A program made the translations under genes and the position numbers. From Pseudomonas sp. (GTDB lineage: Bacteria > Pseudomonadota > Gammaproteobacteria > Pseudomonadales > Pseudomonadaceae), in the NCBI GenBank assembly GCA_003525045.1, contig DQGF01000040.1:1-16626 (forward strand): a stretch of DNA of 16,626 nt, given 5' to 3'. The notes under the pieces were generated by a model, which saw only the letters and a program-made list of their open reading frames with translations, did no database searches and was not told where the DNA came from. Every line of letters begins with the position of its first letter. Position 1 is the first letter of the stretch. Of this stretch, positions 6,513-13,908 are shown in pieces.

Positions 6513-6717
6513 GTGCAGCCACTCCTCGCTACTAATACAAGGGGTGGCGGCTGTACGCAGGTTAGTAGACCGGGGAAATGAAGAAAGCCGGCGCGCCCGG
6601 GGACGCCCTGCGCACAGCCACCATCAAATTCAGGTATGGAAATACCTGTCTGACGGACGCTTGTGCACTCTTCAAATACCACGGGCTACTAAACCCGATC
6701 ACTGACGATCAGTGATG
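6513..6717 (-). promoter_or_regulatory. Candidate structured RNA leader upstream of the DUF6124 gene
   Basis: Read on the minus strand, the segment folds into several elements. (1) ATCACTGA-tcg-TCAGTGAT, 8-bp stem (6698-6716). (2) CGGG-TTTAGTAG-CCCG (6682-6697). (3) CAGGTAT-TTCC-ATACCTG (6631-6648). (4) A 16-bp stem of 6607-6622 (GGTGGCTGTGCGCAGG) with 6546-6561 (CCTGCGTACAGCCGCC), containing two G-U pairs that would be mismatches on the other strand. (5) GGT-CTACTA-ACC inside that stem's loop (6560-6571). (6) A hairpin of 6538-6553 with 6516-6528 whose loop is TATTAGTAG. Elements 4 and 6 compete for 6549-6553. Loops of 2 and 6 carry TTAGTAG and loop 5 carries its complement CTACTAA. The last helix ends 7 bases before the AGGA ribosome site of the gene. 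Pairings were drawn by eye; no energies were computed. Confidence 0.5.
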
Positions 6718-7006
6718 CGAATCAAGTTACCGAGCAGGCCCAAGACGCACAAGCCGGCGGATTCTGGCGTACCTGTAGGCAAGGACGCAAGGTGCTGTAG
6801 CTTTCACGAAGTCATCGTGAGAGCAATCCTACAAATTCACCCAAGAGACACTTAGTGAACCCTGATTACCTTTCCAATTCCTCTCCGGATCAGGCACGCC
6901 GTAAACCCGGAAGCATCCTACATGCTCATCGGAAGCGTCCTGTTTCCAAACAAACCAACTTCGCCAAAGCTATCCAACCTAGGTAGAAGCAGAATCGGAA
7001 GCCACG
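6718..7006. other. Gene-free stretch with one clear hairpin and a tandem 11-mer
   Basis: I see no credible gene here. A hairpin at 6800-6824 (GCTTTCACGA / TCGTGAGAGC, 5-base loop) pairs over 10 bp on the plus strand, with one U-G pair. GGAAGCATCCT at 6909-6919 recurs as GGAAGCGTCCT at 6931-6941, a 22-bp period. The promoter of the DUF6124 gene probably lies in this stretch or just after it on the minus strand, but no hexamer pair stands out. Confidence 0.5.
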
Positions 7007-7051
7007 GCAAGATCAAAAGATCGCAGCCTCGTTTCACTCGACAGCTCCTAC
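7007..7051 (-). repeat. Dispersed Pseudomonas repeat, copy 2 (inverted)
   Basis: Minus strand: GTAGGAGCTGTCGAGTGAAA, then CGAGGCTGCGATCTTTTGAT and CTTG. It shares GGCTGCGAT(C/T)TTTTGATCT with the copy at 6155-6189 but in opposite orientation, and carries the longer GTCGAGTGAAACGAG variant of the middle. It lies 73 bp past the phuW stop. Confidence 0.72.
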
Positions 7052-7124
7052 GGGGCCTCGCTTGCATTTGCGGCGTTCGGTGAACGACGATTTCAACACA
7101 AAGCCGCTATCTTCTTTCGCAACC

Positions 7125-7988
7125 TCATTTCTCAGACTGCTTGCCGAACTGCTTCCGCATTTGCTCACAATAATCCGGCGCCGGCATAGCGGGCGTGTAC
7201 CAGACGTAATCGGCCATCGCCGGTGTGACCTCACTGCCCTGTTGCGCCAGCATTAGTACCGTCGGCGCCTCGGGTGCTCCCAGATCCAGCAGGTGAATCG
7301 GCACGCCGACGTCCTTGCGCGCATGGAAAGCCCCGGAAAAAAGCATTGAAGGCTCGGGTGCGACGAGCAGGCGCTCGGCCATGCGCCGGTCACGCTGCTG
7401 CTGAACGGCAAGCATCGCCGGCATTTGCGAAGTGGGCAGCAGTCCGCAATGGGAATCGCTCACTTGCTGCAGCAGTTCGTCCTTGACCGAAGACGCGTTG
7501 GAACGCGAGCCGCTCAAGGTGGGAGGGTTGGTATAGATAGCCCGGACTTCCGCTACGGCCAGATTCGCGGACAGCAGCGGATACGGCTGGGTCAGGGCGA
7601 AACGAACGATTGGCCCGTACAAATCCCAGTCCCAACCATCCTGCCAAGCTAATGCACCGGATAAATCCGCCGGCGGCGCCGAAGCGTGGCGAACCTCATC
7701 GACGCGTGGCTGCTGGTCCGGCGTGAGCATTTCCAGCAGCAGGCTGCCTTGAGGCCGTCGCTCACCCAATGTCTGCAACAGCCACAGCTGCAGTTCATGG
7801 TGATCGCGATTGTCATGCTGCTCACCCACGATCAGTCGCGAAGCCTTGGCCAAGCGAGCAACCAGTTCCTGCGGCGCCAGGCTCTGGCCGCTGCGCAAGT
7901 CACGGATTTCGCCGACGACCGGGGGCGGTGCCGAAGAATGCTGACAAGCACTCAGCACCAGTACTGCCAGAATCAACATTACACGCAT
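7125..7988 (-). CDS. phuW: ChaN-family heme-associated lipoprotein
   Basis: A 287-residue lipoprotein. The signal peptide MRVMLILAVLVLSAC ends in a lipobox with Cys15. The mature part matches the ChaN/heme-cofactor-binding family: VGEQHDNRDHHELQLWLL (54-71) carries the conserved G-E-x-H-D-N and nearby His pair, and FSGAFHARKDVGVPIHLL is the second conserved block. Structural work on Campylobacter ChaN showed heme bound between two monomers. It is the last gene of phuTUVW, 21 bp after phuV, and in P. aeruginosa the same position is called phuW. A role holding or passing heme at the outer membrane is inferred from family and operon. No clear terminator follows. Confidence 0.9.
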   Translation of the reverse strand: MRVMLILAVLVLSACQHSSAPPPVVGEIRDLRSGQSLAPQELVARLAKASRLIVGEQHDNRDHHELQLWLLQTLGERRPQGSLLLEMLTPDQQPRVDEVRHASAPPADLSGALAWQDGWDWDLYGPIVRFALTQPYPLLSANLAVAEVRAIYTNPPTLSGSRSNASSVKDELLQQVSDSHCGLLPTSQMPAMLAVQQQRDRRMAERLLVAPEPSMLFSGAFHARKDVGVPIHLLDLGAPEAPTVLMLAQQGSEVTPAMADYVWYTPAMPAPDYCEQMRKQFGKQSEK

Positions 7989-8009
7989 GCGCTCACCCCT
8001 ATAAAAAAC

Positions 8010-8777
8010 TCAGCGGGCGATGATCAACGGATGCCCACGCTCCGGATGCTGTTGCACCAGTACTTCCAGGCCGAAGACCGCCTTGAGCGGTTCCGGACGC
8101 AACACCTGCTCCGGCGTATCGAGCGCCACCGGGCGCCCGCCTTCGAGCAGTAACAGGCGATCACAATAGCGCGCCGCCAGATTCAGATCATGCAGGATCA
8201 CCAACACCGCCGCGCCGCGATCGGCAAACTCGCGCACCGCTTGCAGCGTGGTGTGCTGATGCAGCGGGTCGAGCATCGAGGTCGGCTCATCGAGCAACAG
8301 CGTCTGCCCCGCCTCACCCGGCCAGAGTTGTGCCAGTACCCGCGCCAGATGCACCCGCTGACGTTCGCCGCCGGACAAAGTCAGATAGCTGCGGCCAGTC
8401 AAATGTCCGACATCGGCAGCCTGCAACGCGGCGGTGACGATTTCATCATCCCGGACCCGGCCGCTTTGATAGGGCAAGCGGCCCATGCCGACCACTTCTT
8501 CGACGCGAAAGGCGAAGTCCAGGGTCGATACCTGCGGCAACACGGCCAGACGCTGGGCTCGCAATGCCCCGGTCCAGTGGCTCAACTCGCGCTCCTCGAG
8601 CCAGACACTGCCCTGGTCAGCCTGCAACTCGCCGCACAAGGCGCCGAGCAAGGTGCTTTTCCCGGCACCGTTCGGCCCCAGCACACCGAGGACTTCGCCC
8701 GGTTTGACCGCAAGCGTGATGCCGGTCAGTACGATCTTTCGCCCCCGACGGATTTGCAGATTTTGCGTTCGCAACAT
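8010..8777 (-). CDS. phuV: Heme ABC transporter ATP-binding protein
   Basis: A 255-residue ATPase of the iron/heme/B12 importer class (HmuV). It has Walker A GPNGAGKS (34-41), the Q-loop PQVSTLDF (81-88), signature [17 protein letters not shown] (from 134), Walker B LLLDEP (160-165) with Glu164 as the catalytic base, and switch His196 in [13 protein letters not shown]. All motifs are intact and length is normal. It powers heme passage through PhuU at the cytoplasmic face of the inner membrane. The start ATG shares one base with the phuU TGA (TGATG), indicating coupled translation and matched stoichiometry. Some genomes annotate it hmuV. Confidence 0.96.
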   Translation of the reverse strand: MLRTQNLQIRRGRKIVLTGITLAVKPGEVLGVLGPNGAGKSTLLGALCGELQADQGSVWLEERELSHWTGALRAQRLAVLPQVSTLDFAFRVEEVVGMGRLPYQSGRVRDDEIVTAALQAADVGHLTGRSYLTLSGGERQRVHLARVLAQLWPGEAGQTLLLDEPTSMLDPLHQHTTLQAVREFADRGAAVLVILHDLNLAARYCDRLLLLEGGRPVALDTPEQVLRPEPLKAVFGLEVLVQQHPERGHPLIIAR

Positions 8778-9814
8778 CAGGCACGCCCTCGGAGCAGTAG
8801 ATACAGAAAGAACGGCGCACCGATAAAGGCCGTGACGATCCCGATCGGCAACTCGGCCGGCGCCAGCGCCAGTCGTGCCACCAGATCGGCAAACAATAAA
8901 AGACTGCCACCCGCCAGCACCGAGGCCGGCAGCAGCACACGATGGTCAGGACCGGCCAACAGACGCACCAGGTGCGGCACCACCAGACCGACAAATCCGA
9001 TCATCCCCGCCGCCGCGACCGCCGCGCCGACACCCAGCGCGGTGCAGAACACCAACTCGCGCTTGAGCCCTTCGACATCGATTCCAAGGTGACCGGCCTC
9101 CGACTCTCCCAGCAGCAACGCATTCAAGGCCTGGGCCCGGCGCGGCAGCCACAGCGCCACACCGACGGTGATCGCCAGCAATGGCCAGAGTCGCGAATAG
9201 CTGGCGCCGTTCAGGCTGCCCAGGTTCCAGAACGTCAGCGTGCGCAGAGTCGCGTCGTCGGCCAGATAGGTAAACAGCCCCACCGCGGAACCGGCCAGCG
9301 CCGTCAATGCAATACCCGCCAACAACATGGTCGCGACATGGGTCTGCCCATTGCGCCGGCCCAGCCGATACACCAGCGCCGTTACGCCGAGCCCGCCAAT
9401 AAATGCGCACAGCGATAACAAATAAGGCCCGATGGATTCCGGCAGCCCGCCGAATATCGAACCGCCGACAATCGCAATCGCCGCACCCAGCGCCGCACCA
9501 CTGGAAACACCCACCAGCCCCGGATCGGCCAGAGGGTTACGAAACAGTCCCTGCATTGCCACGCCCGACAATGCCAGCACACCACCCACGGCCAAACCCA
9601 GCAAAGTTCGCGGCAGGCGGATTTGCCCGAGAATCAGCTCGGCTTGCTCCAGTCCATCGGGCGCAATGGGCAAGCCGATCAGCCGCAACGCCGCGCGCAA
9701 GGTATCGAACAGCGGCAAGTTGACAGGTCCAAGCGCCAACGACAGCCAGATCGCAAGTAAACACAGCAGGCTCAAGCCAATAAACAAAGCACGGGGTCTA
9801 ACCAGAATGGTCAT
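8777..9814 (-). CDS. phuU: Heme ABC transporter permease (FecCD/BtuC family)
   Basis: A 345-residue polytopic inner-membrane protein with about nine or ten hydrophobic helices. Diagnostic blocks are [19 protein letters not shown] with [20 protein letters not shown] (about residues 65-105, typical of BtuC/FecCD), [14 protein letters not shown] toward the C-terminal third (the loop coupling to the ATPase), and [20 protein letters not shown] near the end. Two copies should pair with two PhuV to form the channel. The ATG overlaps the phuT TGA as ATGA, so it is coupled to the binding protein gene. Also named hmuU. Confidence 0.95.
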   Translation of the reverse strand: MTILVRPRALFIGLSLLCLLAIWLSLALGPVNLPLFDTLRAALRLIGLPIAPDGLEQAELILGQIRLPRTLLGLAVGGVLALSGVAMQGLFRNPLADPGLVGVSSGAALGAAIAIVGGSIFGGLPESIGPYLLSLCAFIGGLGVTALVYRLGRRNGQTHVATMLLAGIALTALAGSAVGLFTYLADDATLRTLTFWNLGSLNGASYSRLWPLLAITVGVALWLPRRAQALNALLLGESEAGHLGIDVEGLKRELVFCTALGVGAAVAAAGMIGFVGLVVPHLVRLLAGPDHRVLLPASVLAGGSLLLFADLVARLALAPAELPIGIVTAFIGAPFFLYLLLRGRA

Positions 9815-10683
9815 TGGCCGGCAATACCGGGGAAGAAGCCGTCAGACAGTTTTTTCAAAGCATCGGGCAAGCGCGGCCCGAGACCACCCACCAGCAAGGT
9901 TGGATCGAGCTCAATGACTCGCCCGTCCTTGGCCGCGCGGGTCGAGGACAGGATCGGATTTTCCTTGAACAGTGCTGCACGCGCGGCGTCGCCTGAGAGC
10001 GCTCGATCGGCAAACACCAGCACGTCAGGATCCAGACTGACCAGCGACTCAACAGAAAAAGGCTTGTAGCCGGTATGTGTTGCCAGATTGTGCCCACCGG
10101 CTTTTTGCAGCAACCAATCGGCGGCGGTGTCCTTGCCAGCAATGAGCGGTTTACCACCTGCGTGGCCGAGCAATAACAACACGCCCGGCGACTTTTCCTT
10201 CAACTGCGCGCGAGTGACCCGGACCTTTTGCTGCTCGAGTTGCTGCTGATACGCCTGAAGCAATTGCGCCGCCCGGTCTTGCGCTCCAAGCAACTTGCCC
10301 AAGTGCTGCAGATTACTCTGCAAGGTCGGCAGATCCGGCTGGGCGGAGAATAGCTCGACTTGCACACCCGCACTGCGGACCTGCGAAAGCACTGGCGGCG
10401 GCCCCATTTCTTCGGTGCCGATCAGAATCTGCGGGCGTAAGCTTAAAATGCCTTCCGCCGACAATTGCCGTTGATAACCGATACTGGGCAGTGCCTTCAG
10501 GGATTCAGGATGCTGACTCGTGGTATCGACACCGACCAGTTTTGATTCACCCCCCAGCGCGCTGACCCACTCCGACAGCGCGCCACCGGCACTGACCCAA
10601 CGTTGTGGCAACTCGGCCGCTGCGGCGTGGTGACTGACGAGAAGTCCGACACAGAGCGCAGCAACGCGGGTACTCAGGCGCAT
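9811..10683 (-). CDS. phuT: Periplasmic heme-binding protein of the ABC importer
   Basis: A 290-residue class III binding protein. Residues 1-23 (MRLSTRVAALCVGLLVSHHA, then AAA) are a signal peptide. LPSIGYQRQLSAEGILSLRP contains Tyr70, aligning with the heme-ligating Tyr71 reported for P. aeruginosa PhuT. The frame is open for 32 more codons upstream, but that extension would bury the signal peptide and has no ribosome site, while AAGGAAG lies just before the ATG at 10683. It heads phuTUVW. The receptor gene phuR and heme-carrier gene phuS, present at the P. aeruginosa locus, are not next to it. The upstream promoter carries a Fur-like box. Confidence 0.95.
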   Translation of the reverse strand: MRLSTRVAALCVGLLVSHHAAAAELPQRWVSAGGALSEWVSALGGESKLVGVDTTSQHPESLKALPSIGYQRQLSAEGILSLRPQILIGTEEMGPPPVLSQVRSAGVQVELFSAQPDLPTLQSNLQHLGKLLGAQDRAAQLLQAYQQQLEQQKVRVTRAQLKEKSPGVLLLLGHAGGKPLIAGKDTAADWLLQKAGGHNLATHTGYKPFSVESLVSLDPDVLVFADRALSGDAARAALFKENPILSSTRAAKDGRVIELDPTLLVGGLGPRLPDALKKLSDGFFPGIAGQ

Positions 10684-10779
10684 AAACAGCTTCCTTGAAA
10701 GTTTTTCCCAGGCATCGAGATGACAGGCCAAGTATCCTCGGCATCCGGCACCTGCCCACCCGATGGGCGAGGCAGCCAT

Positions 10780-10807
10780 TTGATAATTGTTTGCATTTGA
10801 ACGTCAA
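10780..10807 (-). promoter_or_regulatory. phuTUVW promoter with Fur-like box
   Basis: On the minus strand TTGACG (10807-10802), 16 bp, then TATCAA (10785-10780). A Fur-like 19-mer, read on the plus strand as GATAATTGTTTGCATTTGA (10782-10800), covers the spacer and part of the -10 and matches the Fur consensus at about 11 of 19 positions. The leader to the phuT ATG would be about 90 nt. Iron repression is expected from family knowledge, and the box is weaker than the one at prrF. Confidence 0.65.
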
Positions 10808-10820
10808 GCTCGGACATATC
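10791..10820 (+). promoter_or_regulatory. Possible divergent promoter for the Rieske gene, overlapping the Fur box
   Basis: TTGCAT (10791-10796), an 18-bp spacer and CATATC (10815-10820) could serve the plus-strand gene. The -35 would lie inside the same Fur-like box as the phuT promoter, so both might be repressed together. The hexamers are weak. Confidence 0.3.
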
Positions 10821-10851
10821 CGGTCACGAGCCGTGGTACTTGAGGATAGAC

Positions 10852-11169
10852 ATGAAGTTTCTTTGTGCGGGCGTCGAGCTGGCCGATGACAGCAGCCGCG
10901 GTTTCGACATCGGCGGCCAGAAGCTCTTTGCCGTGCGCCGGGACGGTCAGGTTTACGTCTATATCAATCGCTGTCCGCACCGTGGCGTCGGGCTGGAATG
11001 GACCCCCAACCAGTTTCTCGACCCCAGCAACAGCCTGATCCAGTGCGCCACCCACGGCGCACTGTTTCTGATCGAAGACGGCGAATGCGTCGCCGGCCCG
11101 TGCGCCGGGCAATCCCTGACCAGCGTCGTCTGCCGCGAGGATGCCCACGGGATCTGGGTCAGTGTTTAA
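10852..11169 (+). CDS. Small Rieske [2Fe-2S] ferredoxin-like protein
   Basis: A 105-residue soluble protein that is a single Rieske domain. The cluster ligands are C41-P-H43 ([10 protein letters not shown]) and C65-A-T-H68 (CATHGALF); the 21 residues between the pairs are slightly more than usual. No signal peptide is seen, so it is probably cytosolic, serving as an electron carrier or oxygenase-type ferredoxin. The partner is unknown. An in-frame TTG lies 12 bases upstream, but GAGGA at 10842-10846 fits ATG 10852. Its stop overlaps the sfsA stop on the other strand (shared TTAA). Position divergent from phuT over a Fur-like box suggests a link to iron or heme, but this is inference only. Confidence 0.88.
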   Translation: MKFLCAGVELADDSSRGFDIGGQKLFAVRRDGQVYVYINRCPHRGVGLEWTPNQFLDPSNSLIQCATHGALFLIEDGECVAGPCAGQSLTSVVCREDAHGIWVSV

Positions 11170-11879
11170 CCGTTGAGCAACACGTCCAGACGTCGATCGA
11201 CCACCATCTCTTCGTGGGTCAACCGAACGCCGTAGGCCAGCACTTCGACCCCACAGGCCACCGCCTCACGCAATGCCTCGGCGTAGGCCGAATCAATTTC
11301 TTCTGCAGGTCGCACTGCATCGACTCCGGTGAGGTTCACGCAATACAACTGCACCGCGCGAATCCCGTCCCGGGCCAAATGGGCCAACTCCCGCAGATGC
11401 TTGGCCCCGCGCTGGGTCACCGCATCGGGAAATGCCGCCACCAAGGATCCGTCGTAACCCAGGGTGACACTTTTAACTTCCACATACGCCGGTCCGCTCG
11501 GGTAATCGAGGCGGAAATCGATGCGGCTGCTTTCCTGGCCATAGGCCACTTCGCGCTTGAGTTCGGTAAAGCCGTTGAGCTCGGTGATGACGCCTGCCCG
11601 TAGCGCCTCTTCAATCAACCCATTGGCTCGCCCGGTATTCACACAAAACAATCGCCCCTGCGGGGTTTCGCCAATTTCCCAAGTGCCAGGCAATTTACGT
11701 TTGGGGTCATTGGAGCGACTGAACCAGACCTGCCCACCCTCGACCTGGCAATTGAGCATCGAACCGGTGTTCGGGCAGTGAATGGTCAGTAACTCGCCGC
11801 TAACGGTCTCGATATCTGCGAGAAAGCGCTTGTAGCGCCGGATGAGGCGACCTTCTTCGAGTGGAGGATTAAAGCGCAT
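11166..11879 (-). CDS. sfsA: SfsA family protein
   Basis: A 237-residue protein that matches SfsA over its whole length: [51 protein letters not shown] and [19 protein letters not shown]. These are family hallmarks (an OB-like N-terminal part and a nuclease-like core with D...EVK). It was named for sugar fermentation stimulation in E. coli; DNA binding and nuclease activity are proposed, and its true role is unsettled. A TTG four codons upstream is in frame, but ATG 11879 gives the usual length and shares one base with the upstream aminotransferase TGA (TGATG). It converges on the Rieske gene with a 4-bp overlap. Confidence 0.94.
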   Translation of the reverse strand: MRFNPPLEEGRLIRRYKRFLADIETVSGELLTIHCPNTGSMLNCQVEGGQVWFSRSNDPKRKLPGTWEIGETPQGRLFCVNTGRANGLIEEALRAGVITELNGFTELKREVAYGQESSRIDFRLDYPSGPAYVEVKSVTLGYDGSLVAAFPDAVTQRGAKHLRELAHLARDGIRAVQLYCVNLTGVDAVRPAEEIDSAYAEALREAVACGVEVLAYGVRLTHEEMVVDRRLDVLLNG

Positions 11880-13051
11880 CAGCCTTGCCAACTCCGCAAT
11901 CCGCGGGCAATCCGCTCGACCGCTTCCTGCAAGCGCACCAGACTTTGGGTGTAGGCAAACCGCACGTGATGCCCGGCCTGATAACGTCCGAAGTCCAGTC
12001 CAGGGGTAATCGCCACATGTTCGGTTTCGAGGAAATGTCGGCAGAACGCGAAGGCATCACCACCGAACTTGCTGATATCGGCATACAAGTAAAAAGCGCC
12101 CTCCGGCTCTACGGCGATACCGAAGCCCAGTTCCCGCAAGGCCGGCAGCAGGAAATCCCGGCGACGGCCAAATTCGGCGCGGCGCTCTTCCAGAATGCTG
12201 ATGGTTGCGGGTTCAAAGCAGGCCAGTGCGGCGTGCTGGGCCATGCTCGGGGCACTGATGTAGAGATTCTGGGCGAGTTTTTCCAGCTCACCGACCGCCG
12301 CTTCGGGCGCCACCAGCCAACCGAGTCGCCAGCCGGTCATGCCGAAATACTTTGAAAAACTATTTAGGACAAAGGCGCTGTCATCGACTTCCAGCACGCT
12401 GGCCGCATCGGTGCCGTAGGTCAGGCCGTGGTAGATCTCGTCCACCACCAGATGGCCGTGGCGCGCCTTGATTGCAGCGGACAGGCCCGCCAACTCGTCG
12501 CGGGTCAGGATCGTCCCGGTCGGATTGGCTGGCGACGCCACCAGGGCGCCGACACTGTCGTGATCCCAATGACGAGCCACCAGGTCCGGCGTCAGCTGAT
12601 AACGCACGTCCGGACCTACGGGAACAAGCTGCGCCGCGCCTTCCACCAGCCGCAGGAAGTGCCGGTTGCACGGATAACCCGGGTCAGCCAGCAGCCAATG
12701 TTTGCCAGGGTCCACCAGCAAGGCGCTGGCCAACAACAGCGCACCAGAGCCGCCGGGAGTGATGAGGATTCGCTGCGGATCGATATTCAACCCATAACGC
12801 TGCTGATAGAAGTTTGAAATGGCCTCGCGCAACTCAGGGATGCCGCGCGCAGCGGTATAACGGGTCTTCCCCGCCGTCAGGGCAGCCTGACCGGCCTGGA
12901 TGATCGGCTCGGCGGTGGTGAAGTCCGGCTCGCCGATTTCGAGGTGGATCACGTCGTGGCCGGCAGCTTGCAGTTCATTGGCCCGCGCCAGCAGCGCCAT
13001 GACATGGAAAGGTTCGATCGCGCGACTGCGGGCACTGTAGGGCTGAGCCAT
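11879..13051 (-). CDS. Class I/II PLP-dependent aminotransferase
   Basis: A 390-residue fold-type I aminotransferase. It shows LEIGEPDF (37-44), the substrate-region [22 protein letters not shown] with Asn176 (173-179), VDEIYHGL with Asp204 and Tyr207 contacting the cofactor, [15 protein letters not shown] with Lys234 forming the internal aldimine, and HHVRFAYT with the carboxylate-binding Arg near the end. All PLP-site residues are present. Aspartate, alanine or aromatic amino acids are possible donors; sequence alone does not settle which. GAAGGAAGG precedes the ATG. It overlaps sfsA by one base, so the two are cotranscribed, and it separates sfsA from dksA, which are adjacent in E. coli. 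Confidence 0.93.
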   Translation of the reverse strand: MAQPYSARSRAIEPFHVMALLARANELQAAGHDVIHLEIGEPDFTTAEPIIQAGQAALTAGKTRYTAARGIPELREAISNFYQQRYGLNIDPQRILITPGGSGALLLASALLVDPGKHWLLADPGYPCNRHFLRLVEGAAQLVPVGPDVRYQLTPDLVARHWDHDSVGALVASPANPTGTILTRDELAGLSAAIKARHGHLVVDEIYHGLTYGTDAASVLEVDDSAFVLNSFSKYFGMTGWRLGWLVAPEAAVGELEKLAQNLYISAPSMAQHAALACFEPATISILEERRAEFGRRRDFLLPALRELGFGIAVEPEGAFYLYADISKFGGDAFAFCRHFLETEHVAITPGLDFGRYQAGHHVRFAYTQSLVRLQEAVERIARGLRSWQG

Positions 13052-13383
13052 TAGCCTTCCTTCAACGTGGAAAAGAATCGATTCTACCCAAGCGCAGGAA
13101 CGAGCGAGAACCTAAAGCGGTCAGAGCCATATAACTCTGGTCTCAAACGACTCAAGCGTGTGTCCCAGGTTTGACTAAAATCAATATTTGATCAGGTCTC
13201 CAGCACCACCAGACAAGGCTTGGCAATCATTTGCAAGCACCGAAGGCCACGACCTCGACATCCGGGAGTAGCGCGGTCCGATTTGATCTGGTAAGTTCGC
13301 CCGCTTGCAGCCGCAGGGCCGGCAGGTGTCGGTGATGGAGCAATCCTGCGCAATGGATTACAAGAGTAGAGGCGGTCCATTTC
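13052..13383. other. 332-bp divergent spacer between the aminotransferase gene and dksA
   Basis: It must hold both promoters and a long dksA leader. A TAAAAT at 13176-13181 (plus) is a candidate -10 but has no good -35. ATCAATATTTGAT at 13180-13192 is a small perfect AT-rich palindrome. A short open frame crossing into dksA (from 13305) has no ribosome site and is not called. Nothing else stands out. Confidence 0.5.
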
Positions 13384-13824
13384 ATGCCCACCCAAGCAAA
13401 GCAGCAAAACCAGTCGATCAGCGGCTTCGAACCCTACAAAGAAGTGAAGGGCGAGGAATACATGGGCAAGCCCATGCGCGCTCACTTCACCAAGATCCTG
13501 AATAAGTGGAAACAGGACTTGATGCAGGAAGTCGACCGCACGGTTGATCACATGAAAGACGAAGCGGCCAACTTCCCCGACCCGGCAGATCGTGCCAGCC
13601 AGGAAGAAGAATTCAGCCTCGAATTGCGCGCCCGCGACCGCGAGCGCAAGTTGATCAAGAAAATCGACAAGACGTTGCAACTGATCGAAGACGAAGAATA
13701 TGGCTGGTGCGAGTCTTGCGGCGTCGAAATCGGCGTCAAACGACTGGAGGCCCGTCCTACCGCCGACATGTGTGTCGACTGCAAGACCTTGGCTGAAATC
13801 AAGGAAAAACAAGTCGGCAAGTAA
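13384..13824 (+). CDS. dksA: RNA polymerase-binding transcription factor DksA
   Basis: A 146-residue protein colinear with E. coli DksA. It has an N-terminal region, a coiled-coil hairpin (about 35-105) whose tip carries D66-P-A-D69-R-A71, the acidic tip motif that reaches the polymerase active site through the secondary channel, and a C4 zinc finger with C109-x2-C112 and C130-x2-C133. It works with ppGpp to repress rRNA promoters and activate amino-acid biosynthesis promoters in the stringent response. All four zinc cysteines are present, so it is the classic form rather than the zinc-free DksA2 of Pseudomonas. AGAGGCGG lies 8 bases before the ATG. A strong terminator follows. Confidence 0.97.
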   Translation: MPTQAKQQNQSISGFEPYKEVKGEEYMGKPMRAHFTKILNKWKQDLMQEVDRTVDHMKDEAANFPDPADRASQEEEFSLELRARDRERKLIKKIDKTLQLIEDEEYGWCESCGVEIGVKRLEARPTADMCVDCKTLAEIKEKQVGK

Positions 13825-13842
13825 TGTCGGGTTGAATGAAGA

Positions 13843-13868
13843 ACGGAGCGTGCGAACGCTCCGTTTTT
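13843..13868 (+). terminator. dksA Rho-independent terminator
   Basis: ACGGAGCG and CGCTCCGT form a perfect 8-bp stem with a 6-base loop, followed directly by TTTT. It starts 18 bases after the dksA stop. In Shigella a terminator at the same place limits read-through into gluQ (recalled), and the arrangement here is alike. Confidence 0.9.
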
Positions 13869-13908
13869 GTTTCTGAAATTTGCTGATACCTGTTACGTCT
13901 TCGCAATC

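Noticed and set aside
6480..6525. 13-codon leader peptide (GTG start) overlapping the DUF6124 start
   Set aside because: The only ribosome-site-like sequence (GAGGA) touches the GTG with no spacing, so initiation is unlikely.
6500..6682. 60-codon minus-strand frame through the structured leader, GTG start
   Set aside because: No ribosome site and no domain; the wobble-compensated pairing argues for RNA structure instead.
6546..6692. Integron attC-like site suggested by GTTAG/CTAAC around a palindrome
   Set aside because: The core does not fit GTTRRRY/RYYYAAC, and no integrase or cassette array is present.
6718..7124. Second prrF copy or a tRNA between DUF6124 and phuW
   Set aside because: The PrrF core and terminator do not recur, and no tRNA cloverleaf or TTCGA-type arm was found.
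13192..13812. 206-codon minus-strand frame opposite dksA
   Set aside because: Mostly antisense to dksA, which is unmistakable; no independent support.
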